Below are positions 8,836 through 17,974 of a stretch of DNA of 64,000 bases, piece by piece. Source of the stretch: UBA6215 sp964484255 (GTDB lineage: Bacteria > Omnitrophota > Gorgyraeia > Pluralincolimonadales > Pluralincolimonadaceae). The stretch lies in assembly GCA_964484255.1 (NCBI GenBank), contig CAZAEH010000004.1, forward strand, positions 1-64,000, in the 5' to 3' direction. The stretch's first letter is position 1. Each line of letters starts with the position of its first letter. The position numbers and the translations under genes were made by a program. The notes beneath the pieces are model-generated. The model was not told where the DNA came from. It worked only from the letters and a program-made list of their open reading frames with translations, and did not search any database.

Positions 8836-9923
8836 CTTACCGCCTCCCCTCTGGCATTGATGATGCTCGCCGTGATGAAAATAAGGAGGTTCTTCTTGCG
8901 CTGGTTCTTGTAATCATATTGGAACGCCTTGCCCAGGACAGGAATATCTCCAAGTACGGGTACCTTCATCTTCGTTATAGTCTCTTCATCCTTTATCATG
9001 CCGCCTAACACTATCGTCTGTCCGCTGTCAACAACAACACTCGTCTGGGCGGTCCTTACATCCACAACCGGCCAGCCTAACGAATCAGGGATCAACGGCA
9101 CGGCATCTGTCGCGGTGACGTTTCCGAGCTGCCCGGTCTCACCGCTCGTGGTCAACGTGGATATGCTTACCTGGTCCTTAAGGATACTTACCTCGGGATG
9201 CAGGTCCAGGGTTATGGTATTGGAGCCTTCGGTCACATAGGGAGTAGCTTCAAGGAATATCCCTATGGGTTTCTCAGCCAATGTAAGTTTATAACTCCAT
9301 ATAGGATCTTCGGCCGTACCTATGTTCTCAAGGGTGAAATCCGACACATAGGGCTGCGTCCTTACAACCTGGATATTGGCCATCTGTCCTGCGATCGTGG
9401 TGATCTTAGGTGAAGACAAAAGGTTGGCTTTGCCCTGTTCGGCCAACGCTCTAAGATTGGCAACAAAATAATCGCCGCCTTCCAGGATCTTAAAGAGCAT
9501 CAACTGGCTGGCATAACTTCCGGAAAGCGGGAAAGCTCCCGCAGCGCTGTCCCAGACAACCTGTCCCGGCCCGACCCTGCTGCCCCTGAGACCCTTATTG
9601 CTGGTATGGCCTTCATGCATCTCATAATATTCTACGCCAAGTTCCCAGAGATCGGTAACATCGACTTCGACGAACCTTGTCTCTATCATGACCTGTTTAG
9701 GCCCGACCTCGTACTGCTTAATAAGGTCCTTTATGAGGGATTGGTTCGTCTTCGTGTCTGTCACCGTAAGGAGCTTCGTGGCCTGGTTGTATGTTATTTT
9801 CCTGCCGTCCTGCGGGGGCAGGCTGTTCTGGAGATATTCGGCAATGGTAAGATCTTCCGAAGACGCGATACAGGGGAGCCCCAAAAGGGAAACGACTGCT
9901 AGAATAAGGAGATTTTTTCTCAT
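8832..9923 (-). CDS. Secretin-domain protein A (GspD C-terminal ring type)
   Basis: This 363-residue protein has its own signal peptide (MRKNLLILAVVSLLGLPCIASS), an N1-like segment (ITYNQATKLLTVTDTKTNQ), the motif GPKQVMIETRFVEVDVTD and the full secretin domain with LLSSPKITTIAGQMA, VVLGGMIKDEET and VPVLGDIPVLGKAFQ near the end. It starts 2 bp after the TPR/STN gene and overlaps secretin B by 4 bp. Together the three ORFs have the content of one GspD plus an extra ring domain. The independent signal peptide argues that the split is real and not a sequencing frameshift. Confidence 0.86.
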   Translation of the reverse strand: MRKNLLILAVVSLLGLPCIASSEDLTIAEYLQNSLPPQDGRKITYNQATKLLTVTDTKTNQSLIKDLIKQYEVGPKQVMIETRFVEVDVTDLWELGVEYYEMHEGHTSNKGLRGSRVGPGQVVWDSAAGAFPLSGSYASQLMLFKILEGGDYFVANLRALAEQGKANLLSSPKITTIAGQMANIQVVRTQPYVSDFTLENIGTAEDPIWSYKLTLAEKPIGIFLEATPYVTEGSNTITLDLHPEVSILKDQVSISTLTTSGETGQLGNVTATDAVPLIPDSLGWPVVDVRTAQTSVVVDSGQTIVLGGMIKDEETITKMKVPVLGDIPVLGKAFQYDYKNQRKKNLLIFITASIINARGEAVR

Positions 9924-9925
9924 GT

Positions 9926-11041
9926 CTATTCCTGTTTGGTCTCGAATTCTTTCAGTTTAACTTCCCTGGTCTTACGTTCCGGATATTTAAGTTTGTAGGT
10001 CCTGGTAACCAAGTCTTCTTTCTGTATTACGGATTTGCTTGATACATAGACGTAATTCGGTTCTACTTTATATGCCAACTGCGTTGTCTTGAAAGCTATA
10101 TCCAATACATCAAGAAGTGGCATAGGAGTAGCCGTGCTCAAGGAAATCTTTATAGGGCTGTCTTTTGTGAGGTTGGCAAGCTCCCTCTCGTCGACAACAA
10201 TCGTAACACCCGTCATCTCCATCAGCTGGCGGATAAGGTCTTGGATATCCGCATCGGTTACCGAGATCGCCGGGACCATTACGCTGCGCATCTTGTCGAC
10301 CAGGGCTTTTTTCGCTTCCTGCTCGGCCCTTTCGGCCTCAGATATAACTTCTTCTATCTGTACCTCTTCCTTAGCCGGAGGCGTAGGAGGCAACCAACTC
10401 CTGTCTACGTCCCGCAGCGAAGCCTGCTCTGCGGTTTCCTTTTCCTCGCTTATAACCTGTCTGTCTTTAATTATATCCTTGCGCTCCTCAAGCGTGGACT
10501 TTTCCCTGAGATAATAGTTTTCGGCTTTTTGGGCTTTCTCAAGCCATAGACGCGCCTCTGAATCATTTGGGTTGGCCGCGAGAGCAGTCTCAAAATCGCT
10601 TACCGCCGCGGAATACTGCTTATTGGCATAATTGGCCTTACCCCTCTTTACCATGGAACCCGTTACCGTTCCCGGAACATCCTTAACTATCCCTTCCTTG
10701 CATAACTCGACGTAATGGACCGCAGACTTGTTCTTGGGGTCCATCTGGACGATCTTCTCGAACAGTTGTTGGGCAGTTTCGTAATTTTTGGCTTCGTATT
10801 CTTTTTTAGCTTGGCTGAAGAGGTCTGAAATAACGGTTTTCCGTTCGATCTTCTTTTGCTTTGCGAGGTCCTGGGCTACTATCTTGGCTTCAATGGACTC
10901 ATCGGAGTACGCTGAAGTGCTTGCTGCGCGGGCTTCACTTCCCGAGAAATAAAACAATGAGATAATAAAGAACAAATTAAAAGTCAGGCAAATACAAAAA
11001 AACGGCAGTACCGTTCTTTTAACCCCATTGGTAATATCCAT
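9926..11041 (-). CDS. TPR protein with secretin N0/STN domain (detached N-terminal part of a secretin)
   Basis: This 371-residue protein begins with a hydrophobic signal/anchor (about 12-35), then TPR-like helices (about 65-180, e.g. AKKEYEAKNYETAQQLFEKI and KRGKANYANKQYSAAVSDFE). A charged linker (about 180-255) follows, then an STN/N0-type domain (ISVTDADIQDLIRQLMEMTG to AYKVEPNYVYVSSK). The tail LVTRTYKLKYPERKTREVKLKEFETKQ is where N1 would begin in a normal secretin, but the frame stops there. The next gene, 2 bp later, supplies N1 plus the secretin ring. Probably a periplasmic adaptor of the T2SS-like machine that docks inner-membrane GspC/PilP-like protein to the outer-membrane ring. 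Confidence 0.8.
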   Translation of the reverse strand: MDITNGVKRTVLPFFCICLTFNLFFIISLFYFSGSEARAASTSAYSDESIEAKIVAQDLAKQKKIERKTVISDLFSQAKKEYEAKNYETAQQLFEKIVQMDPKNKSAVHYVELCKEGIVKDVPGTVTGSMVKRGKANYANKQYSAAVSDFETALAANPNDSEARLWLEKAQKAENYYLREKSTLEERKDIIKDRQVISEEKETAEQASLRDVDRSWLPPTPPAKEEVQIEEVISEAERAEQEAKKALVDKMRSVMVPAISVTDADIQDLIRQLMEMTGVTIVVDERELANLTKDSPIKISLSTATPMPLLDVLDIAFKTTQLAYKVEPNYVYVSSKSVIQKEDLVTRTYKLKYPERKTREVKLKEFETKQE

Positions 11042-11046
11042 TTATA

Positions 11047-11724
11047 TCATCTCCCCTTGTTAATAACCCACTCTTGATTTTGGCCGTATAATACCACACT
11101 ACCCGGCTTTATGTCAAGAACTTTATAACCGTTGTATTCCTCGCCCTTCTTGACTTCGAAGGTCTTGTCGTTCATTGAGTCGTATAATTTAGCTATAAGC
11201 TCTTTACTTTTAACGGGTTTCTTGTATTCAAGGATAAGCTGGCCGTCCCTATTTTCGGCCTTTATCAGTTTGGAGTTTATCTCCAAAATTTTGTAATCCT
11301 TAAACTTTTCCCCCTTCTTAGCAAAATATGTCTTGCCCGACCAGTTGATTTGCCCTATCATGGTCCCATCCTGCTTCTGGATGAAGCCGTTATACATAAA
11401 AGGCAGATTATTCGCCCCTATAGAAACCACCTTAAGCTTTTCAGGGCTGAACTGTTCGGGGGGCGCTTCCGGTTTGATAAAGATGTTCCTGTCGAACAAA
11501 GGTTTATATCTCGATATTGCGAACGGTGAATTGATGCCATCGATAAGCGCGGCATAATTGTCGGTTGTATCCGTGACTTCCAGGCCCTGGGCTTTCTGCA
11601 TCCCGGCCTTCTCCTCCATTAAAACACCGGATTCTTCAGGCGCAAAAAGGGACGAGCCCCTCCAGATAAAGATAAGCCATATCGCAAACAGGATTATAGT
11701 TGCTATTTTATACGCATCCTTCAT
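11047..11724 (-). CDS. GspC/PilP-like inner-membrane linker protein
   Basis: The 225-residue protein has one N-terminal membrane segment (ATIILFAIWLIFIWRG) with a short cytoplasmic head, then a periplasmic region. The periplasmic part holds two short similar modules, one around FAKKGEKFKDYKILEINSK and one around VKKGEEYNGYKVLDIKPGS. This is the pattern of the homology-region fold of GspC and PilP, which contacts the secretin N0 domain. Its position between a PilO-like and a secretin N0 gene fits that role. The duplicated module is seen in the sequence; the exact family name is inference. Confidence 0.7.
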   Translation of the reverse strand: MKDAYKIATIILFAIWLIFIWRGSSLFAPEESGVLMEEKAGMQKAQGLEVTDTTDNYAALIDGINSPFAISRYKPLFDRNIFIKPEAPPEQFSPEKLKVVSIGANNLPFMYNGFIQKQDGTMIGQINWSGKTYFAKKGEKFKDYKILEINSKLIKAENRDGQLILEYKKPVKSKELIAKLYDSMNDKTFEVKKGEEYNGYKVLDIKPGSVVLYGQNQEWVINKGR

Positions 11725-12485
11725 TTCTTCTCCTGTTGCTGCACGGCAGCCACTATTATCATTTCAACCTTAAGCGCGCCCTTTTCTCCCATATCTTCGT
11801 TTACTGTCTTTGCCTTTATCATCTCTATTCTGAACGGCATCCCCGCGGAATACAATTTATACATAAAATTCACGAGGTTATCGTTCTTGCACTCGAATGA
11901 AATTCTGACCGGGAAATTCCTGAACAACGGCTCTTTCTCACCTTCAAGAACGACCACTTTGGATTCCAGGAACTCTACGGATGAAACTTCGGGTATCTTG
12001 GATTGCAGCATAAGGTCGATGATCTCGGCGATTATATCCAGCTGCTTGACCCTTACCGGAAGGTCCGCCGCTGCGGGGATATCATGCTCATACCGCTCAA
12101 ACCCCAGCCAGAATGGGAATTGGAAATCAATAGGCGCACCTTCATCCTTTATCTTCTTTTGGACCCTGTAAAGCTCTTCCTTGAATTTCAAGGCATCGCC
12201 GACATCCTTTGGCATCTGCGCAACAGGCTTGGAGAAGAGTCCCTTGCTCATGCGCTCATTCACGCTGTTAAGGGAGTCCATCTGCCTTTCCAGCTTAAGC
12301 CTTTCCCTATTAAGGTTGCCGAGCCCCTCGCTCCTGAAATTATCCAGTTCCCCGGTCTTGCCCTCTATGGATTTCTTCAAGGAAATCCTGTCTAGACCGA
12401 CTAAAACGGCTATGCCGAGAGAGATCAAGAAAAGCACCCCCAGCGTAACCTTTGTCATTATATGGGACTTTATCCCGTTAGCCAT
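11721..12485 (-). CDS. PilO/GspM-like inner-membrane assembly protein
   Basis: The 254-residue protein has one membrane helix (about 12-29, TLGVLFLISLGIAVLVGL), then a charged coiled coil (about 33-75) and a mixed periplasmic domain ending in a ferredoxin-like part (VRISFECKNDNLVNFMYKLYSA). This is the plan of PilO and GspM. It follows the PilM-PilN fusion by 2 bp and overlaps the GspC/PilP-like gene by 4 bp, the canonical M-N-O-P order. It likely dimerises with the PilN half of the neighbour. A second PilO of the T4P type is at 55509-56141. Confidence 0.78.
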   Translation of the reverse strand: MANGIKSHIMTKVTLGVLFLISLGIAVLVGLDRISLKKSIEGKTGELDNFRSEGLGNLNRERLKLERQMDSLNSVNERMSKGLFSKPVAQMPKDVGDALKFKEELYRVQKKIKDEGAPIDFQFPFWLGFERYEHDIPAAADLPVRVKQLDIIAEIIDLMLQSKIPEVSSVEFLESKVVVLEGEKEPLFRNFPVRISFECKNDNLVNFMYKLYSAGMPFRIEMIKAKTVNEDMGEKGALKVEMIIVAAVQQQEKK

Positions 12486-12487
12486 TC

Positions 12488-14125
12488 TTATTTTTTATCC
12501 TTATCCGAATCCAGGGGTTCCAATAACATCCCCCGGGCCTTAAGCTTGAACTTTATGGAAAAATCCCTTATCTGTCCCATGCCCTCTTCGTCGTCTTTCG
12601 GGAGGCTCGCGTAAATTATATCGACGCTTTCAAAGAAAGGAGATTCCGCCAGCTTGTTCTTGAAATCCGTGATTGCAGCCAGGTTCTCGGAGGTCTTGCC
12701 TTCTATAGTTACCCAGTCTTTCTCCATGCCAAATGAAGTAAGCCACGTCTCTTTTGGAAGGAGCTTTTCAACCTCAAGGAAAGACTCCAGTAAAAGCGAT
12801 CTTCTCGCTGCGATATTCTCAAGCGGCTTTATGCTTAATTCACCTTTCTTTATGCTGTCCTTAAGGGATGCGATCTTGGTCTTAACCCCCTCATACTGGG
12901 CTAACATCTCATCCAGGAAGGATATCTGTTTCCTCAAGGCTCCCGACTGGAACCATATATTCATTGCTATAGTAAAGGGGATAAGGGCGAACATGATCCC
13001 CGCCGATATTATCCATATTCTCTCTTTCTTGAAGTCCCTCTCCTCTTTCCTCTCTATCGGCAGCAAGTCTATATTCGTAGGGCATCTTTGAAGCACCCGC
13101 AGGCCAAGACCGATAGCCGCGCCGAACCTTGACTGAAAATCTATATCCACCCTGAGATTAGAAGGGCACTTTATCTTCTGGCCGAGGTTAGCGCGCCTTA
13201 TCTGCATGCCAAGGCTCTTCGACAGGAAATCCTCGATACCTTTTAGTTTTGAACCGCCTCCGGACAGTATCACTTCGCCGAAGACCGTATTCTTGCCGTG
13301 TTTTGTTTTGTAAAATTCAAGCGACTGCACTATAGAGGAGACCATATCAGAAACAACGGCATTTAGGATACCGGAGAGATCTTTCCCTGTTGAACTTACA
13401 TTGGAGGGCATAAGACCATCCGATGGGACGACCATGCCTTCTTTCCTTTTCAGTTCCTCTGCCTTGTCGAAAGGCATGTTAAGCTTGGTAGCTATCGCAT
13501 GCGTCATCTCGTCGCCGGCGATAAGCACGGAACGGACCCAAAACCCTTTGTCCTCAACGACTATAAGGTTTGTGGCCTTAGCGCCGATATCTATTATTAT
13601 ACCCTTGGATATGGGCTCATTGAACGTTATCGCGTTAAGCAGGGAGAGCGGGCTTACATCAACGGAATCTATAGCAAGGCCTGTCCTCGAAAAATTCGCA
13701 AGAGTGGATTCAACCAGTTCTTTCTTTGCGGCAACGAATAAGACATCCTCTTCAGGCCCTGAATTGCCGCGGAATATCTGGTGGTCCCAGGTGATCTTAT
13801 CAAGAGGGAACGGGACCTGTTGCTGGGCCTCGTATTTTATTATCTTGCCTATTTTGCCTTTTTGTATCTTGGGGAGCTTCAGGAACCTTATAAAGACGGA
13901 CTGTCCGGAAAGTGATATGGCGGCATTCCCGCCGCGTATCTTTTCTGTTTTCAGGAGACCTTCCAAGCCTTCCCTTATAAGGGCTTCCCTTTTGTCCTGG
14001 TCGGCATGTTGGGTAAGGTCAAAAAACTTCGCCCGAAGGAGTTGAAAACCTTCGGCTGTCTTTTCAAGCTCTACGAGCTTGACTGAGCCTGCGCCTATAT
14101 CGATACCGAGAGCACGTTTTCCCAT
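12488..14125 (-). CDS. PilM-PilN fusion, GspL-like assembly platform protein
   Basis: The 545-residue protein joins two parts usually encoded by pilM and pilN. Residues 1 to about 355 are an actin-like PilM ATPase domain (GIDIGAGSVKLVELEKT; GIIIDIGAKATNLIVVE; VILSGGGSKLKGIEDFL). Residues about 375-395 form a membrane helix (IWIISAGIMFALIPFTIAMN), followed by a periplasmic coiled coil and PilN ferredoxin-like domain (about 400-535). A cytoplasmic actin-like domain plus one helix plus a periplasmic domain is the layout of GspL in type II secretion. The promoter at 14140-14168 lies directly upstream and leaves only a very short leader. In contrast the T4P locus has separate pilM and pilN. Confidence 0.85.
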   Translation of the reverse strand: MGKRALGIDIGAGSVKLVELEKTAEGFQLLRAKFFDLTQHADQDKREALIREGLEGLLKTEKIRGGNAAISLSGQSVFIRFLKLPKIQKGKIGKIIKYEAQQQVPFPLDKITWDHQIFRGNSGPEEDVLFVAAKKELVESTLANFSRTGLAIDSVDVSPLSLLNAITFNEPISKGIIIDIGAKATNLIVVEDKGFWVRSVLIAGDEMTHAIATKLNMPFDKAEELKRKEGMVVPSDGLMPSNVSSTGKDLSGILNAVVSDMVSSIVQSLEFYKTKHGKNTVFGEVILSGGGSKLKGIEDFLSKSLGMQIRRANLGQKIKCPSNLRVDIDFQSRFGAAIGLGLRVLQRCPTNIDLLPIERKEERDFKKERIWIISAGIMFALIPFTIAMNIWFQSGALRKQISFLDEMLAQYEGVKTKIASLKDSIKKGELSIKPLENIAARRSLLLESFLEVEKLLPKETWLTSFGMEKDWVTIEGKTSENLAAITDFKNKLAESPFFESVDIIYASLPKDDEEGMGQIRDFSIKFKLKARGMLLEPLDSDKDKK

Positions 14126-14139
14126 ATGGCTTGCGTATT

Positions 14140-14168
14140 ATTCTATAAAATTAACCGCGGGTTGTCAA
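14140..14168 (-). promoter_or_regulatory. Sigma-70-type promoter of the pilMN-fusion operon
   Basis: Read on the minus strand: -35 TTGACA at 14168-14163, a 17-bp spacer, -10 TAGAAT at 14145-14140. The ATG of the PilM-PilN gene is at 14125, so the expected start of transcription leaves a leader of only about 8 nt with no clear Shine-Dalgarno. The -35 box abuts the stop codon of the upstream gene (14169). Confidence 0.75.
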
Positions 14169-15362
14169 TTATTTTCGCGCTCTCTCTAATCTTTGGCACT
14201 CTACCATATTTTCGAATGAGTCTTGCTTGATCTTCCCGTTCTTTGAAAAATCATTGGCGATCGAAAAACAAAAATAGGCCGCTTTTGCCTTTTCGCCTTT
14301 CTGCGGCTGTTTAAGCCTCCTTGCCTTCTTCAGGAGGTCTTCGCCCTGTTTGAAGTATCGGCCGCTCAGGTCGCTTATATATGACTGGTCCTGCATCCTT
14401 ATCATATAACCTGTCATTAGGGCATAACGGGCATCACTGAAAGGTTCAGGCTTAGTATCAAAAAACCTCTTAATGGCATCCCGGGCTTTTGAATCCGCCG
14501 TCTTCCTGACCTGCCCTCCGGATGAAGCAGCGACAATATCGTAACAGGCGATGGCAGCCACGTAATAGCCGCTCTTCCTGTCCTTGTCAACTTCTTCGGC
14601 GCGCGCCTCGTAGTCTATTCCCCTGTTGATGCACTTAATGAAATATGCCTGCTTGCATTCATCCGTACCCATGCGGGAAAGGATCGATTGCATTTCCTCT
14701 GCAGCAAAAACTATTTCAGGCAACTCCTGTGAATTGTCAAAAACCTTCGATGCCCTTGAACTTCCCCATATCTTAACTATCAGGCCCCTGGACTTTCCCG
14801 AGTAAGATGAATCCGGATAAAGGGAGATCACCGACCTCGCCAGCTGCTCGGCCTTATAATACTCACCCCATTTATATTCGGTCTCCGCTACGGCAAAAAG
14901 TTTTTCGGACTCTTTTTCCTGTACAGCCGCAAGGTCCTTACCCGCTTTCTCCGCAAGTTTGGGATCCAGTTCCTTTGCTATCCTGTAATGCCTGTCGGCC
15001 ATCTCGAACAGGCCGTTCTCCGGGGTCGCATTGTCATAACACCATTTTGCAAGCTGTAGTTGCGCGGACGCATCATCCGGTTTTATGCCATTAACCTTAG
15101 AAAAATATATATCCTGTTTGGTATAAAGGTCTTCTTCCCTTATATCCGATTTCACAATGTTCTTTATCCACGCTTTCGGAAAAGTGCTTGTCCCCCCGGT
15201 CTTGAGCTTGACGGTAACATGGGTATCGTCCTCGTTCACTATCTTTCCGTCCATCTTCCCTCCGCCATCCTTCAATTCGATAATATCGGCAGAGCCGGCC
15301 GGACAAGACAATACCAGGGAAGTTGCCAGCAGGAAAAGAACCGGAAAACCACGACTCGACAT
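14169..15362 (-). CDS. Secreted protein with small beta-barrel-like N-terminus and TPR-like helices, unknown function
   Basis: I start this at ATG 15362 (397 residues) because AGGAGGA lies just upstream. A signal peptide (FPVLFLLATSLVLSCPAGSA) is followed by a short beta-rich module (about 25-65, IIELKDGGGKMDGKIVNEDD) that resembles the SH3-like modules found in many uncultured-lineage secreted proteins. After that come alpha-helical repeats (about 85-190, ADRHYRIAKELDPKLAEKAG and KWGEYYKAEQLARSVISLYP). The rest is helical with no motif I recognise. It lies 8 bp after the second GspK-like gene and before the PilM-PilN promoter, so it belongs to the T2SS-like gene run. Function unknown; a scaffold role in the periplasm is plausible. 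Confidence 0.6.
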   Translation of the reverse strand: MSSRGFPVLFLLATSLVLSCPAGSADIIELKDGGGKMDGKIVNEDDTHVTVKLKTGGTSTFPKAWIKNIVKSDIREEDLYTKQDIYFSKVNGIKPDDASAQLQLAKWCYDNATPENGLFEMADRHYRIAKELDPKLAEKAGKDLAAVQEKESEKLFAVAETEYKWGEYYKAEQLARSVISLYPDSSYSGKSRGLIVKIWGSSRASKVFDNSQELPEIVFAAEEMQSILSRMGTDECKQAYFIKCINRGIDYEARAEEVDKDRKSGYYVAAIACYDIVAASSGGQVRKTADSKARDAIKRFFDTKPEPFSDARYALMTGYMIRMQDQSYISDLSGRYFKQGEDLLKKARRLKQPQKGEKAKAAYFCFSIANDFSKNGKIKQDSFENMVECQRLERARK

Positions 15363-15370
15363 CTTTCCTC

Positions 15371-17884
15371 CTATTTGCAATATACCACCTTAGCAGGCGG
15401 CAAATAAGTCATCGTAACATCTTCCAGGACGGGGGTCTCCGCGTAGTCGGCATCGGAACTTGATAAGGTCGCTATAAAAGCGGCGGCGGAAGATATGCCT
15501 CCTATGGGACCGTCCTTTAAAACGCCGATAGTGCCTATACCCCTGTCAACCTGCATCGATACCTGTTCTGAAACGTCGCTGGCCGTAGAGGGCAGCGACA
15601 GGGTCCATGATATCGTGCCCCACCTGACATTTTCGGGAGTTATCACGTCCGGGCAGCGATAAGAACCTGAGGGTGGTATTATCCTTATTTCATCCCATTT
15701 AGGCGAAGCATTGTTACCGTAAAGCGTAGGATACCATTGCGTAAGCTGCCAGCTGTTCAAGTCGTTGTTGTTGATCGTCCAAAAACCGTAGCGGTCTCGC
15801 TTGAGCTCGTTAGAGGCGTCATTATGGAACGGGATCATTACATAATTCGTTGTCGTTGGGCTGAAACCGACGCTTCCAAGGAACCATCCGTTGTTGTAAT
15901 TATAATACCTGTGCCAGCCCTGGCCTACGGCAAGGTATACGCGGTAATTCGGGCTCTGATCTGCACTCACCACCAGTTTAAGTGTCTCTTTCACGGGGCA
16001 TACCCCGTGGAACTGCTCGAATCCCTGGTCCCCTGATGAAGCGGTGTAATCGAAATAGTGGTTGTCCTGCGGATCGGTCAGACCGTAAAGGTAACCTATA
16101 TTATAAGTGCGTTCGTTCCTAAGCGACGGGGAGTTATTCCACAGATGAAGCAATATCTTGCTGTCCGCGAAATCCTTTCCTTCGCGGGAAGATGCCGGCT
16201 CGTTCGTCGCAGAGTCATGCTCGACAGTCCAACCGGGCCGGGTTATATCCCTTCTCGGGGAATATTCAAAACCCCAGTTCTGTGTCCACAGTTTCCCCTT
16301 GACCTGGTTCGCCCAGGTAAAATCGATATGTCCCGTATCTTCCCATCCGTCGCCGCTCGGGGAAGGCCTCAACGATACCCTTAAAGAAAAAGCGTCGCTG
16401 AATGTCCATCTGCTGTTGTCCGACAATGCAAACTTAGGCCAGCCTTCCCCCCACATCTCGCAGTCCCCGTCGGAATCGCTGTCAGATATATAAAGCGTGG
16501 CATTCTGTTGCTGCCAATTCGACCAGCTGTATCCGGTCTTGCTCGCATTATCGTTGTCCTCGTCAAAGTTATCCCAGAACCCGATCTTGAGCGAATTGGG
16601 AACGGTTGTGTAATCCGAAGTGTAGATAAGGCCCTGGTCATCCGTAGATACCACCGGACAGGAATTCAACCAGGTCACCCTTGAAAAAACCGGCTGGTCC
16701 AGTACGCCGTTGCCGTTCCTGTCCTCGCCCGTGTCCAGCAGGCCGTTATAATTCGCGTCCTCCCCGCGGAACTGTTCCTTCGTTGTGTAGTTGACTACTT
16801 CGAATATCCTTACGACCGCCAAGGTCTCTTGCGCCGAACTGATCCTGTCAGTAGGGTCTGAGAGGTCGCCGTCGGAATTCGTATCGATGCCTACAGTCCC
16901 GGTAGAACGTATTTCAAAATAACCCCCGGGATTGAAACAGAAATCCGTGGTATAAAAAGAAGGCTTTACCCTGTTGGGATTGGCATTGGCTTTTATATTT
17001 GTCCTGTCAATGGAACTAAGGGACGGCGTTATGGAAACATTATCTATAAAATCGTCGAACCCTCCTGATGCGGCAGGCCCGTTCCAGCCCCTGAAAGGCA
17101 CAGAGGAACGTTGTGTCACAATTGCAGCAGCAAGAGCCGATGCCTGCGAATCCGTTACTATCCCCATCAGGACGGCCTGTAGAACTTCCGGACCGGCGGT
17201 ATTAATATTGACGGGCGCCTTCTTCTGGTAACTTCCGGGACCTGTCATCTCAGGGAGAGTGCTGTCCTCGCTGTTCTCATCCATATACCCGTAGACACAG
17301 ATATAGTCCTTGATAACGGCATACTTAGAGGCATTCCATCCGGAAGACGTCATTACCTCTTCCCTGGTAGCGAACGGCCTGTTGGTATTGTCGGCTATGG
17401 CCTCTCCATCGGCCCTGGCCAGACCAAGTATGACCGAAAGATTGCCAAGAATGGTCCTTAAATTAGGGTTCGTATCGTTTACATTGACCTGTGAAGCAGT
17501 ATCCGTTACCTTCAATGAATATACGGCTATACTGCTCTTCCCGATATCGCCGAGAGAACCGCTGGTACCGTTACCCGCTATCCCGTCACGCAGGTCGAAC
17601 GACGGGTTGGAAACGTTTGTGTAATTCCAGTCACAGGAAGCCGACGGAAGCCCGATGAAATCACTCGCGGAAAGTTCTCTTAAATACACCACTGCCAGGC
17701 TGATCCCGGCATCCGATGCCTGTTTGGCTTTTATCTTCTCTAAATAGTTGGCCGACGCTTTGAGGTCAAAAGTCATATTAAAGGCAAAAGAGGTGGCTAT
17801 CAGCGCTATAAGAGCAAGCACACCCACAGTCACGATAAGAGCCACGCCTTTATTATCTCTTCTTCCAACAAGGTTTTTGGTCAT
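15371..17884 (-). CDS. Giant GspK-like pseudopilin with large secreted C-terminal region
   Basis: The start ATG 17884 gives 837 residues. The class III signal is KG|VALIVTVGVLALIALIATSF near the N-terminus, without Glu at +5, as in GspK. A GspK-like helical region follows (about 30-270), including REEVMTSSGWNASKY and the NINTAGPEVLQAVLMG helix-hairpin-helix-like segment. GspK proteins normally end near 330 residues. Here about 500 more residues follow: Asp/Asn-rich, possibly calcium-binding loops (DANYNGLLDTGEDRNGNG; DSDSDGDCE), a WLNSCPV block and a SLKIGFWDNFDED block shared with the paralogue at 18871-21732. GspK caps the pseudopilus tip, so this may be a surface-exposed tip protein. No strong Shine-Dalgarno precedes the chosen start. 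Confidence 0.8.
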   Translation of the reverse strand: MTKNLVGRRDNKGVALIVTVGVLALIALIATSFAFNMTFDLKASANYLEKIKAKQASDAGISLAVVYLRELSASDFIGLPSASCDWNYTNVSNPSFDLRDGIAGNGTSGSLGDIGKSSIAVYSLKVTDTASQVNVNDTNPNLRTILGNLSVILGLARADGEAIADNTNRPFATREEVMTSSGWNASKYAVIKDYICVYGYMDENSEDSTLPEMTGPGSYQKKAPVNINTAGPEVLQAVLMGIVTDSQASALAAAIVTQRSSVPFRGWNGPAASGGFDDFIDNVSITPSLSSIDRTNIKANANPNRVKPSFYTTDFCFNPGGYFEIRSTGTVGIDTNSDGDLSDPTDRISSAQETLAVVRIFEVVNYTTKEQFRGEDANYNGLLDTGEDRNGNGVLDQPVFSRVTWLNSCPVVSTDDQGLIYTSDYTTVPNSLKIGFWDNFDEDNDNASKTGYSWSNWQQQNATLYISDSDSDGDCEMWGEGWPKFALSDNSRWTFSDAFSLRVSLRPSPSGDGWEDTGHIDFTWANQVKGKLWTQNWGFEYSPRRDITRPGWTVEHDSATNEPASSREGKDFADSKILLHLWNNSPSLRNERTYNIGYLYGLTDPQDNHYFDYTASSGDQGFEQFHGVCPVKETLKLVVSADQSPNYRVYLAVGQGWHRYYNYNNGWFLGSVGFSPTTTNYVMIPFHNDASNELKRDRYGFWTINNNDLNSWQLTQWYPTLYGNNASPKWDEIRIIPPSGSYRCPDVITPENVRWGTISWTLSLPSTASDVSEQVSMQVDRGIGTIGVLKDGPIGGISSAAAFIATLSSSDADYAETPVLEDVTMTYLPPAKVVYCK

Positions 17885-17974
17885 CGCCGCAAAAATACTC
17901 CCTATAAAATAGGTTAATTCAAGGATAAAATATGCCCACGAGGGCACAACAACATAAAAAAATCCCGGCGCAGC

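Noticed and set aside
9923..9928. Frameshift joining the TPR/N0 gene and secretin A
   Set aside because: Secretin A has its own signal peptide right after its ATG, so it is a separate secreted protein and not a broken continuation.
17932..17947. Short stem (TGCCC/GGGCA) before the second GspK gene
   Set aside because: Only 5 bp and a loose U-rich tail; not enough for a terminator.
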